Of a stretch of 64,000 bases of DNA, positions 46,101 to 61,100 are shown piece by piece (positions within the stretch are counted from its first letter, which is position 1; each line of letters begins with the position of its first letter). A model generated the notes under the pieces. The model saw only the letters and a list, made by a program, of their open reading frames with translations. It did no database searches and had not been told where the DNA came from. A program made the translations under genes and the position numbers. Location: the NCBI RefSeq assembly GCF_003589595.1, contig NW_020653993.1:5136222-5200221 (forward strand), read 5' to 3'. This stretch comes from Hyposmocoma kahamanoa (Eukaryota > Arthropoda > Insecta > Lepidoptera > Cosmopterigidae).

Positions 46101-49100
46101 TTCTCAACTATAATTAAAAATAATTGATTCCAAAAATCTTTTTTCAAATTAAAAAAAAAAACATAATTCCAATTGACGCTACATATTTTTACTAGATCAA
46201 GTTTAAGAAATATAATCTCAATACAGAGTACTAAAAAAACCGGCCTCAAAAGTGAGCGCAATTACATCTGAAATCGGTTACCGGAAAATGCGCGAACCCG
46301 GATTCATCTCCTAGTTTGCCACCCTTAAAGGTGGAATATTTTCTTCAAATTTAAATGGGACCACTTGTGAGGTACTCTCTTTCCAACAAAAAAAGAGAGT
46401 ACAAAAAAAAAGAAAAAAAATATACGGTCGAATTGAGAACTTTCTCCATTTTTTAAGTCGGTTAAAAATTGATTATAATAAACATCTTAATATAGATTTT
46501 TTACATCAAAGGTTAAATAAATAAGGTTTATTTTGATGCAATAAATTGCTATGCCATACCTCAATGTGGACAGTGGCCATCCTATACGCCCTATCTGCGG
46601 TATTCTGCGCTTGACAGGTTATAGTCTTGTTGTGGTGCTCCTTTGTAGGGGTTAACCGCAGGGTTGATCTGTGGGAGAACTCAATTGTGTAATTAACGTA
46701 GAACTTAATACGGGTTGGGCATTTTAAGCACCTTGTTCTTAGAACCCAATTTAGTCCGCAGCCCCAGCATAAGTTGAATTTTATATGTATGTTATTTAGT
46801 TTCAGTTTTGTTTGTCGTATAAATTTTTATTTACCGTAAAATTTCAATTAAGTGTTGTAGTTGAAATGTACCAGCCAGTTTCATTGCCTGGTTTTAGGTA
46901 GTGGTATATGATAGTCTTAGTTTTTATTAGCAGTTGAGCTCCTTGTGAAAGTTCGTCCAGAGGAGGACTGCCACCTTATCTATTTCTGCCACGCCAAGCA
47001 GTTACTGCGTTCCTAGTGGCTAGTCAACTTATGTCTCAGAGTGACGGGTCACTAGTTTTTTTTTACAATACTATTAATAAAACTGTAATAATAATACTGC
47101 TCACATCTATAGCCCCGCACTAGGGAAACCCTGTATAGCGGGTGCCATGGACACACATATAGAAAACCACAAATTACACCCAAACTCACGAGGGAAATAA
47201 ATGCAGGCCATACAAATATTTCTCCCGGCCCGGGATTCGAACCGTGGCAGTCCAGCATGGTAACTGTTCGGCCACAGAGGCAGTTAAAGTTAAATTTAAG
47301 AGTCGATACTCCGTCAGCTTGAATTCAAATATTTCCATTTCAAAGTGATGGATTCAACTTTACTTTGGAAAATTCACTTTTGTTATGTGGAGTCAAAGTA
47401 CTTTGAGATTGTAGCGACCCTTAAACATTTTCTTCTGTACAAGTAATAAGATTACGTCAGCCGTACTGGAACTACACAACCTCCAACAAGACAAACGTTA
47501 TTTGAATTTAAACTTTGAATATACGGTTACGGCCAGATGCCCAAAGCGCAAGAAGATTACACTGACATTATGATCTCTACAGTACATTAATTGGTGCTTG
47601 GGTGATAGTTACCTTTTTAATTAAAGATCATGGCCCACCAAAGTATAAAAACTACACTCATGATGTACAGAAACGACATATGACTGGATTTATAGAAAAG
47701 TATGACGTGTACTTTACAATGGTACGTGTCGCTTTATTGTGGGCACTGGGCATTCTTGAATAAAAAAATAAATTTTAATAATTTTTTTATACTAAGTGGT
47801 GGGACGAACAAGTCGTGCGCCTGTTGGTAAGCGACACGCCTGTCCCTAACAGTTGTAGTGCAATTCATAGCTTTAAATCGCAAAGATCTGAGGGATACTG
47901 CCACTGCGCCCATCACCCTGAGACATAAGTTGAAAAGTCCCGTGTCACCTTACCCTTCAAAACCGGAACGCAGTAATGCTCACATTACTGCTTGGCGGCA
48001 GAAATAGGTAAGGTGGTATTACTTCCCTGGACGAACATAACCGCTCGATGCTTCCCCGAGTCGAGCGGTATGTGTAACGCATTTCCCAGCGGCAAAAAAA
48101 AAATAGACTACACTAAAAATTCGGGGTAGCCATTAGGCTTGAGCCACCTGCTGTCGAAAAAAGGACGTAGGTTCAATATGAGTACATTTTATTGAATTTA
48201 CGTTAGAAATTTAATTTGAAATGAACCATGAGCTTTTCAGTGAAAAAAAAACGAACCTGCACATTCACAAGGAGGTTCACAACCTTCGGAAAGGTTTCAA
48301 GTCCCCAACTCGTATTATGCCAAAGCCTAAAACCTCGACTAAGAGGAGACCCGTGCCAGACAGTGGGACGTAAAAATGGTTTGATAATGATGATGATAGA
48401 CTAAACATGCATCTTCTAAGCCACCTATCAGGTAAAATAGTGAACTTACAAGCCTACCACAATTTCTATACAAAAATGGACAATCAAATACAGTAACTTG
48501 CCTTGTGGTAGTCCTATGGCCGTCGCGCAGTGTTTCTACATTGTTTTGTATGTTCTTCTTCTTTATAACTGCTTGGTTACCATCCACCCATGTTATCTGT
48601 GAACAAGAATAAATATAATAATAATAGTAATAACTCACACCCCTTCGGTACAATTGGTCTACTTTCACTATTCATCTACTTTCCCGATCGATCCACATGT
48701 TTTTGCCGATTTATCTATTTCCCATTTCGTCTACTTTCCTGTTTGGTCTACTTTCCCGTTTGGTCTACTTTCCCGTTTGGTCTACTTTCCCATTTGGTCT
48801 ACTTTCCCGTTTGATCTACTTTCTCGATCAGTCTACTTTCCCGATAGGTCTACTTTAATGATGCGTCTACTCAGATAATCTCAGAACAGAGTACTAAAAA
48901 ACCGACCTCAAAAGTTTGTGGAATTACATCTATTTGCCAAGTTTTATTGAAATCGGTTACCGAAAAGTGTGCGAAACCGGATTCACAATTTGGACAAGTG
49001 GACTGATCGGGAAAGTAGACCGATCTGGATAGTAGACAAAATAGGAAATGGACGAATCGGGTAAAACAAATGGACCGATAGGGAAAGTAGACGAAATGGG

Positions 49101-52100
49101 AAAGTGGACCGTTTGGGAAAGTAGACGAATAGCGAAAGTAGACCGATCGGGAAAGTACACCGATTGTACCCAAGGGAATCACACGCTCATAGCCCTGCAC
49201 TAGGGAAACCCTGTGTCGTTTGTGCCATGGCCACACACGTAGATAATCACAAATTACACCCAAACTCACGAAAGAAATAAATGTATATCATACAAATATT
49301 TCTCCCGGCCCGAGAATTGAACCCGGGACCTCTGCGTGGCAGTCCAGAATGGTAACCGTTCGATCATGGAGGCAGTTTTAGAATTAAAATTAGTTTATTT
49401 CATTTTCACACAAATGAGGCGCACCCCTGCTGAAGCCATAGCCGTTCTAATCAAGGTTCATCGTTCCATAATACCATATAACCACACTCTGCTTTTACTT
49501 AGTTTTTATATTTTTTTCGTTGTAAGCAATAATTATGAAGTATAATCCTGAATTTTATTGTATGGACACTATTATTACGCAGGGCGGGACGGCATTTGAA
49601 ATACTTGCTACGGAAATACTGGTTTTATGTATAAATACGTATTTTGTATTTTATATACATATATAATGCTAATCTACACACACGGATCTATACACATTTA
49701 ACGGAACAACAAAAAATTGAGACTATAAAATAGTAAGCTTTATATTTAATAAATACGAGAGAAGTGTTGTTGAGAGACCTGCACGTAAACCTAACATCCG
49801 TAGGTGCTATACATTGTATACTGGGTGACCTATATATGTAGCAGGCAAAAAGACTGTTACTATTTGTTGAATCGGCTTTTCAGTAGCGTTGCCCGAACAT
49901 GTAAACTATAGTTTAGGTTACGGTGGAATTGACATGAAAACAAAGTATTATACATAAAGTAGCAATTTGATTAACACCTTTTAACATCGACGTTGTACAG
50001 GCTTACTTGAACCTTTAGAAAAAATATCGAAATTGAAGTGCATTTTTTTAGATTTTAGCAGACTTAGCAGAATCGGTAGAAAATTTAAAAATTGTTAGAG
50101 TTTAACATTGATTGAATCAAGTTTAAAAATAAACTTTTTCAACTAAGTTTAATTTTCAATTTAGATTAAAAAAGCCAGTCTTTTGAGAAAACACTGCATT
50201 GTTTGGGCATTTTATTAGTGTACCGTTAAACGTGCCAGCGTAGGTATATTGAAATTGATATTTTCCAAGTGTTCGATAAGTGATAACGATTATATTTTGT
50301 ATTTTAAATAAAGGAGGTCAAAGTCCTGTATTTTATAACACATTTTTCAATGTACGTCATGAAAGCATTGTATGTATTTCGTACTTTAAGGACATACATT
50401 TATGAAACTGTTTTTAATTGTTTATTCTAAATAAGACGTGACCCTTCTATTAGGCATGTATATTTCTGACATACTTGTGATTATTTGTTTGGTAGAAATT
50501 TAGCGTTTGACGTTTCTATTTGTAATGTTCAGAATGTTCGATCTCAACAAATCGAACATTCTGAACATTGAACAACACAAAGAAAAAATCCTTCTTGATT
50601 GGACTCGAAGCAGTGTCTGCAGACCAAGTCTCGGTGCGTCTATTCTATGATACTGGAACGGACAACTTCTGCCCTTGGTGGTAAGTGACACGTCTGTCCA
50701 TAACAGTTGCAATGCCACTCAGAGAGCTTTAAATCACAAAGATCTGAGAGGCACTACCACTGCGCCCGTCAACCTGAGACATAAGTTGACAGGTCCCTGT
50801 AATTTCACCATCAACCTTACCCTTAAAAACCGAAATGCAGTAATGCTGACATTACTGCTTGGCGGCCGAAATAGGTAAGGTGGGAGTACTTCCCTGGACG
50901 AACTCTTTCACAAGGAGCGTTAATGTTACTAAAAGTCTTTGTGTTGGTCGATTTTTGTATTAAATTCCTTGATAGTAAAACATAATTATCATGATATTCC
51001 ATGTTGTTCTCGGCAATTATTAAATAAGTAGTATTTTTTATATAAAACGTAATCACTATTTCTTCTCAACTTAATTTACTTAACTACGTGTTTACAATAT
51101 TTATCTGTTGTAATTAACTCTTGTACTTAACCAACGTTATGTACTTTTAGTTGTTATTTTAGTGTAAGCAGTTGTTGGTGTACAAATGAAAAAAAGTAAC
51201 AAGTTCCTTTAATTAATAACATTCTTACTTTAAATAATAATAAAGTTAATTTTGCTGTATATACTGTATTGGGATAAAACTCACCTCGGCAGCAGGTTTT
51301 CCTCCAGACGATACGCATTCTATAACAATAGGTTGTTCTTCAGTAGCATCTATAAAGGCTCCCTGGACAATTCTAGGTGGATCAGGTGCTACTAATACCG
51401 TCAAATGGGCGTAGCGGGACCGAATGGGAGGTTCACCTAAAAGGAAATAAAAATATCATTAACACCATGGAGCGGGTTTTACACAGACTATCGCGCGTGA
51501 TACAGCTGGAAGGAAAAGGGAAAGACCTCGATTGCGTTCATCAGTCGCGCGCGCGATCGTGCACTCCATTAAGCGCCAGTTTCACGTTGTCTATCCTGCG
51601 CTATTAGCCTCTACACGGACGCTCTTTCTTTTGTAACAAAAACGAACACGGCCAATCGCGCGCGAAAGTACGTCAGCTTAAAAAACTTCAAACAGGAGGC
51701 CTACCACAACCACTTAAAACAATATTACTTTAACCTTACATTGTCTTTTCGTGACATGACACGCTTAAAGTATGCTTATCATAATGTTAAAACTATGTTT
51801 TATTGGCAGCTTTGTGACTATTTATTCACTCAGTTCGTACTATGACGCGATTTTAACAAAGCAAGTTTATCAATCTTAAAATAGTTACACGGATGCAATG
51901 GAAATAATATTATTTTCGAATTTATTGTCTAAATATTGATATGTAATGGTTAAAAGTTAAGTTGAACTTATTTATTTACATATATCTCTACATTTTATTT
52001 AATAGTACATAGGAAATTATATTCTCGTTAAATTAAAATACGCGATGTTTATTTCGTAAAATTATGACAGCGACATCTATATGCTCCTTGGCGACACTAA

Positions 52101-55100
52101 CATTTGACACTAGACTATAAGTCGAATTCACGAGACGTGGCAATCAAGACTCCGCTTGTTTTATTTATTTTTGATAATATTGTTTTAAACCTTTTCACGT
52201 TTGTACGATTATTAAAATATTTTTTTTGTAATGGAGACATAATTCTATGTTTACATTTTTGATCTCAAATTTCATAGACAAAAGCGCATTATCGTCGCTT
52301 AACATTACGTAGGTAAGATTGCAGTCAAACTTCCGTAAATTATATTTAACATTTAAAAAAATCCGCAATCACATGTTGCTTCAGATCTCGTACATGACCA
52401 GGAACTAATCTTTACGATGTTAAGAATACTAAATATAACATATAAATAAAATTATAGGTGACGGTTAACACGTTTACCATCAGGTGAACCTGTTTATTTT
52501 TAAATAACGTTAAAAATAAACTATACTGTAGATACCCACTCAGGACGATACATGCAAATCTAAGTCCCCCTGGTGGTACACAATCAATTAATATAAATAA
52601 GGTACCTACCATTCAATCCGGAGCTAACTTGGCACTGGTATACACCATCATCTTCGAGTGTAATATTTCGTATGTCTAGAGAATAGTCTCCTGAAACAAA
52701 AAAAAAGTTTAATTATATATGTACATAATACTTCACAATACACGTAATTCACAACTTTTAAGATACAAAGGGACGGGACGAACAAGTCGTGTGTTTGGTG
52801 GTAAGCAACACTTCAAACTTTATCATAAACAACTTAATCGACATTTTTAGAGAAATCGAGTTATTAACCTATCTGAAATCGGCGAAACAAGATCTACAAG
52901 CCCCTCTAATCGGTTTTTTAATATCTTATTTAGTTTCAGTGCAATTGACATTTCTCAAAGAGCAAAAGACTTTAGGTGCAATATCTTGAAAGTTACCAAA
53001 ATGTAAATGCTTTGTTTATGACAATGAGGGCGGAACGCCTGTCAGTAGCAGTTGCAGTATCATATCGGGTTCTTAGCTTGACTGTGTAAGCGGTCTCTCT
53101 TATATTGGACAAACGAAACGAAGTATTTGTACCCGCGTTAAAGAACATATATGTCAGACACCGTCGTGTAAACCAGACTGCAGTCTGCGAACATGTCATG
53201 GATAAGCCTACACATTCAATGAAGTTTAACAAACCCCAGGTCCTTGCCAAATAAGACCGTTATCTACCCAGGTTGCTGCGAGAGGCCATTGACGTTAAAA
53301 AACATCCTAATTTCAACAGGGAAGATGGTTTCTCCGTACCACCAGTTTGGGATCCAGTATTAATCATACTGTTAAAATAAAATCATTTGTAAAACATATT
53401 GTGGCGTAAATTGGAATGTTTCTTTGTAAAATTAAAAATAAGGTATTTAATTAATAACCTTTGTAACCATAGTGGAAAAAATAGGGTGGTTTGCATTAAT
53501 ATTAGACGTAACTGGTTGATGACTGAACCACCTCAGTCTACCGTGACCATGGGACCTGTAAAGGGCCCGGGTTTGTTTGAAAAAACAAATATACACGATT
53601 TTAATCCGGAAAAATAGTTTCATTTCCTAATATTGGATTAATTCGAACATATATTTTTTTTTTACCAAAACAGATAGATCAAGTTGATTACGTAGCCTTA
53701 CTTGCCTACCGGTGTATCAACTGTCTAGAATCATTAATCCATGTGGTATGAGGACCGCGAAGTACATATTGCCTGACATTCTAAACAAAATACCTGTACA
53801 GTTGCATAAAGGTATGTTTACAAATGCTAAGAAATGCAAACAAATTTTAAAATAGTACTACTTGGGTTGTATGTCGTACTTATAACAAAAGTGGCGAGAC
53901 ATTATGCTTTCGCTTTGGCGAGGTTTTATACCCTTTGAAAGATTTGAGGGGCACTGCCACCGCGCCCGTTACCCTGAGACATAACATGCAAAGCCCCGTA
54001 AGCCTGTATTTTACAGACCTTACCCTTCAAAACCGGAACGCAGTAATGCTCACATTACTACTTGGCGACAGAAATATAAATAAATATTTAATGCACTACT
54101 AAGTCTATTCATAACTATATATACTTACATGAGTGTGGCCATGACCTCCATCAGTTCATTCAGCCCGCCCCTTTTTGCAATCGGAAAGCCAAATTTAAGG
54201 CGGGATATCACCCCTACATGGTTGTACAAGTTTGTGTACGGCTAGAGGCAGGAGTCCCAAACGGTGGTCCTGATCAGATCTCCGAACAACTGGAGTTACC
54301 TGTCAGCCCTCCACCAGGCAACTGCGATTGACTGACAAACGATGGAGACAGATAATTGGCAGGATGTAGTGGAGTCACGATCCTCAGCAGTGAGAAAGCG
54401 ATAAAGAAGAAGAAGAATAAATAAACTTTACTACCACACTGAAATTTTCAGTGAAGAAATAAATAAAAACAAGAACATTCACAGAAACTGCATGTTCAAA
54501 ACAAAACACTATCAATAGTGATGTTTTGTTTCAGTGTCGAATTTTGTCAAAGAGTATTAGACCGTAGTACCGTGGACAGACATGACAGTCTATACCTATT
54601 GGGAATGAGGTAGGCAGGCAGATGATATTGAGTGTTTACCAATGATGTATTATCCATAGTTGGGGAATTAAAATCGCTATTAGTTGCACAATACATTCCA
54701 TTTTGCTTTGACTCAGGGGTTTTCCGCTTACTATTTATAATTATTACTTATATTACTAAAAAGGAAAACAAATTAAATAAAAGAAAAATTTCAGACGAGC
54801 TGTTGAAATTATTGAGCTTATGCTACATACTTTTTCCTTGCGGAATGGCAAAAGTCTTTAGACCATGCAGTCTACACTTTTTTAATATTTTTTAAATTTA
54901 TGTAATGGTAACCATAGTAAATATTTTATTCATATTATACCTACTCTGTTATTGTATAGTCAGAATGCTCTGTTGCTTATCTATGATATTGAAGGGTTGC
55001 GTCTTCACCGCACGTCAATGAAACAGCGTGCGTATGGAACGCCGCATCTAGTACGATACTACCTACATAGATATCGTTGATTGTTACTGATCTCGTAGAA

Positions 55101-58100
55101 ACAATTTAGGAAATTACATTCAATTCACTTTTAATACTATTAGTACGAAAACGAAATACTTTTCCACAACAAAACCCAATCATTTTGTATATCCGGCTTA
55201 AAATTTTGAATTCTCCATATGAAAAACTTAACTAAACACCCGATATCCTCTATACCTTCAAAGGAACTACAAGAATTTGTACACAAAACGTTAGTTGAAA
55301 TTTTTTTGCACGCAAATGTAACTTTGTTCCATTTTTACGAGTCCGTGGGTGGCTTTAAAATAAAACTTTACGCAGAATGTCATCGACCGTTGCGTTAATG
55401 GTGATTATTGCTTGAAATGCCTTTACAGTTACTAATCGCAAGGTCGTGTCTTGGTTTTCTATTGTTTTCTAATCACACAAGTAAACTCTTCAGAGTATTT
55501 GTGCCGAACAACACCGGTGATGCACGCAATCACACTTCACACAACTCTGTTCTTATGACGGCACGACATTCTGATTTCTTTGATAGCACAATTGTGTCTG
55601 ATTAGTGAATGTAAGAAAGTGTTTAGACTAATGATGCCCGTTAATTCAATTCTATAAAATGTATTTTTTTCATTAATCACCCCAAATCTCTAATATTTAT
55701 TATTCTCTATTATATAAGTCCTATTACTGAGAGAGGATACGGACCTCAAAAGTTCGTGGAATTAACATCTATTTGTCAAGTTTTATTGAAATCGGTTACC
55801 GGAAAGTCCACGAAACCGGATTCATCCCTTAGTTTGCCACCCTTAGACGTGGAATATTTTCTTCAAATTTAAATGGGAACACTGATACCCTCTATCGAAC
55901 AAAAAAGAATCATCAAAATCGGTCCACAAAGTTATTGCGTAACATACATACAAAAAAATGCAGTCGAATTTTTTTTAATTTTATTAGACAACGTCACATA
56001 TTCATCTCTATTTTCCCATAATTAAGGTACAAATTTGTGTTATGCAAGTACATAAATAAATATTGTGTTACTTGGGTGGTCTGCTCCCAAAGTAAGTAGC
56101 TAAAGCACTTGTGCTATGGATATCAGAAATAACGACGATACCACAAACTCCCAGACCCGAGACAATCTAGAAAAGTTAGTTTTTCTACATTGATCGAACG
56201 GGATAGAACCTGGGATCTCAGAGATGGCGACACCAAAAGATATTAAAGAAAATATTGACGATATTTTTTATTTAAGCTTTTTTAGTACAGTGTTGTTCTA
56301 AGAATTAAGTATACTACAGAAAAAAATATCATGGAACATGATTTGCCATAATAAAACCACATATGACGAATCAAAGTCGCAAAGCAAAGGGATGCCTTAT
56401 TGAATTTTTCTATTAGATTAAAAATATTATTGCTACATACTTTACATGATATTGTTAACTCTTGCCTAGATTCTCAGCTAATCCAACACCTGCAATTTGG
56501 GGTACCTACTTACTCGGTTTATGCGTATTCGACGGTTGTTTAATTTACCACTCACAAAAAAACAATGTTACTCAGAATGGACCATTATGGAGAATGCGTC
56601 GATTGTCGATTCTGTAGTATTGTATGTGCTTCAAAACAACACTGTACACTAGTATAAGCAAAAAATAACGTCCTTAATTTGTTTAACATCCTTTTATATT
56701 ATATATTGTTCTAATGTGAATGTTGTGTACAATTATAATTGGATATAATGTTACATATGTTGTCCAAAGAATTATTTGTAGTTGTTGTACCATATAAAAT
56801 AAAAAAAATAAAAAATAAGACATATCTCGCTGACCACAGGAAGCGATTAAGACGCAGTCAAATATATAAAATAAAATTAGGTAAATGTCGAACACAAACA
56901 CTTTTTAATAGTAACACTATACACATAAGTCGACCATCATCGCTCGATATGAAAATAGTGGTCGGACAACAATAGGATCGAGATGTGGAATGCGACGTCG
57001 TACCAAAACAAGACAGATAATGGGCAAGTGTTTACGGATATTTGACTTATGTTATGACGAAGAATGTTGCTGTTTTTTAAATTCTTTCCGCCAAATCGAA
57101 GGCAAACATTTAAAACCAGAAATTTTTGGTGAATTTTTCTTTTGTTTGTTTTAAACAAGTAAGCATACGTCAAGTCTTCAATTAATTATATTTTGTAGGC
57201 ATTAAGCTTCATGTTCATTGGGTTATTATACCCGAGTTGAGTCAATTCAGGACATAGAGTTATAATTCTGGGTAAAGTTCCGAATGCTAGTAAAGCCATT
57301 GTATTGACACTGCAATGACAACGATGCGTTTCGTTCAATTTAATTATGTCGAACAAAACACACTTGACCCTCGTTTGTTCTCCATTTTATACTGAAAAGA
57401 CTTGTATCAATTATATTTTGAAAACAATCGATAAAACTAAACGTATATTACTTTCATTTTATTGTTATCTCTTTATTGATACCGGAAATAAAATTCTTTG
57501 TACAAATGAGGGTGCGACGTTATTTCGTAATCGAGAAATGCCGCAGCACACCAGAATAGGCCTTAAAAGGCCTAGTACTAAAGTACTAAAGTACTCAAAG
57601 GGAATTTAAGAAGGTCTTTTCAAAGCCCAATACAGTTCGTAGAATTACAGCTTCTTGTGATTAAGTACGTCTAGAGAAGTATTGCCACCTTACCTATTTC
57701 TGCCGCCAAGCAGTAATGTGAGCATTACTGCATTCAGATGCTCGTGAAACTTCAGGCACAGAGGTATCGTCAACTTATGTCTAAGATCTTTATGATTTAA
57801 AACTCTGAATGGCACTGCAACTGCTATGGACAGACGTGTCGCTTACCACCAGGAGGACGACTTGTTCACCCCGTCACTTAACATCATAAAAACAACTGAT
57901 CTGAACTAAGGACTTCAAATATTTTCGCTGTCGGATTGGTTCTACTGAGTATAGAAATGGGGAACTTGTACAGTGTACTATTAGTAGAATATTTAGGTAA
58001 CGGAAGTGTTTATTTGTGCCAGACGTTTTATATAGATTAAGGTGTTATCTAGCTATCATCGCTGCGGAGGAGAATTTCAATTAAATATGACTAAGAATAA

Positions 58101-61100
58101 AATCACGTTTTGTATTCATTGATTATAAACGGATAGACAGCTGGGTTGTCACACGATAATTTTCATGAGTTTAAAAGACGGATAGCCGCGGTATTCACAC
58201 AGCAATCGCCATGAGAACACGTTTGTGATGGATCCACGCTTTATTGCACTTTTATATTGGCATAGAAGACGCCAACGGCTTTGCCACCGGAAGAATAAAA
58301 AGTATTGGGTTCCAATGAATCAAGAAGCAGTGCGTACAAACACCTTTGAAAAATTGTACGAGAATCTGAGAAATGATAAAAAAAATGGGCCTTTATTCCA
58401 CTAAAGATATCAATAAATCGTTCACAGAAAATTCGCCAGTTATTTTGTATTAATAAAATTATTTGTGCCCTCCTTCCAAAAGATATTTCAATACTAGACT
58501 CCGCCGCCGCTTGTTCGGTAAAAAACGTATGACTTCGCGCCGTGTGAAAGAGATGCATTAATATTATGCGCCACTGCACAATGAATACGTTAAAGTTCAA
58601 ACAATTTGCCTTATCAAGCAAATTGTTTCGTATATATATAAATCCGTTGCGTATTCGATAAACGTAGAGCTGTGTGCATGTGCGTTTTTTTTTTGTAGGA
58701 CAAACACCGTGTGAACAATTCTATATAATATATATATTATTCGGTAAGATTTATACTGCAAAAAAAAACGTGCAGTACAATGTTGTGTGAACGGGGGGTT
58801 ACACAACATAAACGTACGAGTTATTTCGAAATCATTTTCTAGTTACAAATTACCACATGGTTCAACGATAACGAAAACATTATGAGGAAAACTATTCATT
58901 ACAGAATTCAAGGCAACTTCTTCATGTGCCATTTTCTAATGAAGGTCGACGATCATAATGGCAATCTGAACCTTGGACACTGCAGCTCTGAATAATGATC
59001 GGGTGCTCCTATTGAACCATTGACGTGGCAGTTCCGAGGTGGCTCCGTCTTCCTATACTTCCCTTTTCTCGTATTTTGCCTTGGATTATTAATTGTAATA
59101 GGTCGTACTTTGAGTTTCTCAGTATATGACCCAGATACTCTAGTTTCTTTCTTTTGATAGTATTTAACACTTCTCGTTTTCTACCAACACGTTGCATCAC
59201 CCTTTCGTTCGTGACTTTGTCTCTAATTCAAGGCATATCTTTTATTTACTTTATTCCACACACAGTCGGTTACAAGGTTCAATGTGTAATATTCCAGCCC
59301 TACTCTCAAAACACAAAATCCGTAGTTACGGCCGTTTTTCTACTATGGACGACCTAGAGACTTGAGTTTCAGTCGGGACTAGAACTAAGAATGTACGACG
59401 TTTTACAGTTTTTCACCGGGTCCGTCTTTTCGTTGACGGACTTCCAAAATGTTTGAAAGGTCATCCATAGTGAGAAAACGGCCATGACAACGGATTTCGA
59501 GCTTCGAAAGTAAAGCTCCTGGTATCTGGAATACATTGAAACTACATAGTTATTTATACATCTCTGGAAGGTACACACCCACATACTTAAAAAAATGCAA
59601 CAAAGTTACATTTGCGTACGAGAAAAAATCCAAGTGTAATTTTATAAGAAAAATTTCTCTTTTTTTTCGAAAATAAAACGAATATCGAGTGTTAGTCAAA
59701 ATGGTAAATGTTTTAAAGTGATGTAAACCTGAAGGAATACATTTCATGACTTACAATTCATTCAATATTTCTATGACTCTCTACAAAATCGTTTTATCTC
59801 AAAACCACCTCACACAGCGTGCAGATGGTTTAAAAAGAAATTGAGGCGTATCTAGTACAAAAAACTAACGAATCGTGTGCCGGCTCAATGTCGTCACTGA
59901 ATTATTGTAGCCAATGGAAAGCTCTGTGTCTTATTCATAACACAATTTAGCACATTTTTAATACAGCTCGAAAGTGGCATGATTATACTCTATTTATTCC
60001 GACGGTCAGTATTCAATTTTTTTATCGAGCAATATTATTATCGAGTAACATTATTAATACAGTATCGTGAAATATTATTTAATAATTACACAATAACATA
60101 CTTCAATATTTAAATAATAAATATTACCACGGAAATTAGGTAGAGAACACTAGTCCGAGAATGACCGCCGAGATCTAATAATGAGTCTGTACCAAAGCGA
60201 CAATCACTATATGACCGTACGCGCTGCTTAGGAGCGAGTTGATAGATGGTTCGTTCGTTGTGACGCTTTTAAGAAGAGAATTGCACGGTATGGAAAAGAA
60301 ACGTCTGGAGAAGAACGGATCGGCAAGTGGAAGGTGTGCTGGACTACTGAACTATACTACACTGACCTTAGAGGTGGGTTTCGTGCCCGCATATTGTCTT
60401 TAGCAGCACTCTTCTTCAACTTCCAGCAGACATCCTAATTAAGTATCTCCGACAAATGCGGTGGAACACGTGGTGGTTCAGTTGGCGCAGTGGCGGTCAG
60501 AGGAGACTACCATTTACGATTATGATCACTTGAACACCGAGTGTTTAATAAGTACAGTCAAAGTACAAGGGCCTTACCATCATCTCTTATTACAGTTCAG
60601 TATAGGTTTGTAACGACAAAAAAGCGGGATGGTGATATACACTTCATGTAGTACTGTCTCACAACAATTCATTGTAGGTCCTAAACTGAAACGACTAAAA
60701 AAAATGAAATACAATAACACAATAAAACACAAGCGGTATTTCCCAAAACACGGCGAAAGGAGCATCAATGGGTGATCCAAGGCGTTACCAGGATGGTTGG
60801 TTGTAGACAGTCCCAACTACGAACAGTAGTTCAGTTGCAGCAGGGTAAAAGGATAGCAATATAAATGTTTAAGGAAATGATGGTAGGTGAACCAGACATA
60901 AGCGTCTCACCTCGATATCAGCGCGAACAGAATCAAAAAATTAAAAAATCTCCAATTTGGTTTTTAATATTCTATAATTACAATTTTAATGATCGATGTC
61001 AGGGCTGTCGTGACGAAGAAGAGATGGGCCGGGCACATTCCGAGAATGGACAAGAGGCGCTGGACAAGGCGAGTTCTTGAGTGGAGAACAACGCTGGATG

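Noticed and set aside
48339..48668. 109-codon frame as a stand-alone gene
   Set aside because: Only 48502-48596 is coding, as kirre-like exon 4; the rest is intron read-through.
59154..59584. Two short frames with similar peptides (KSVVTAVFLLW and KSVVMAVFSLW)
   Set aside because: The similarity reflects the inverted ends of a MITE-like element, not a gene family.
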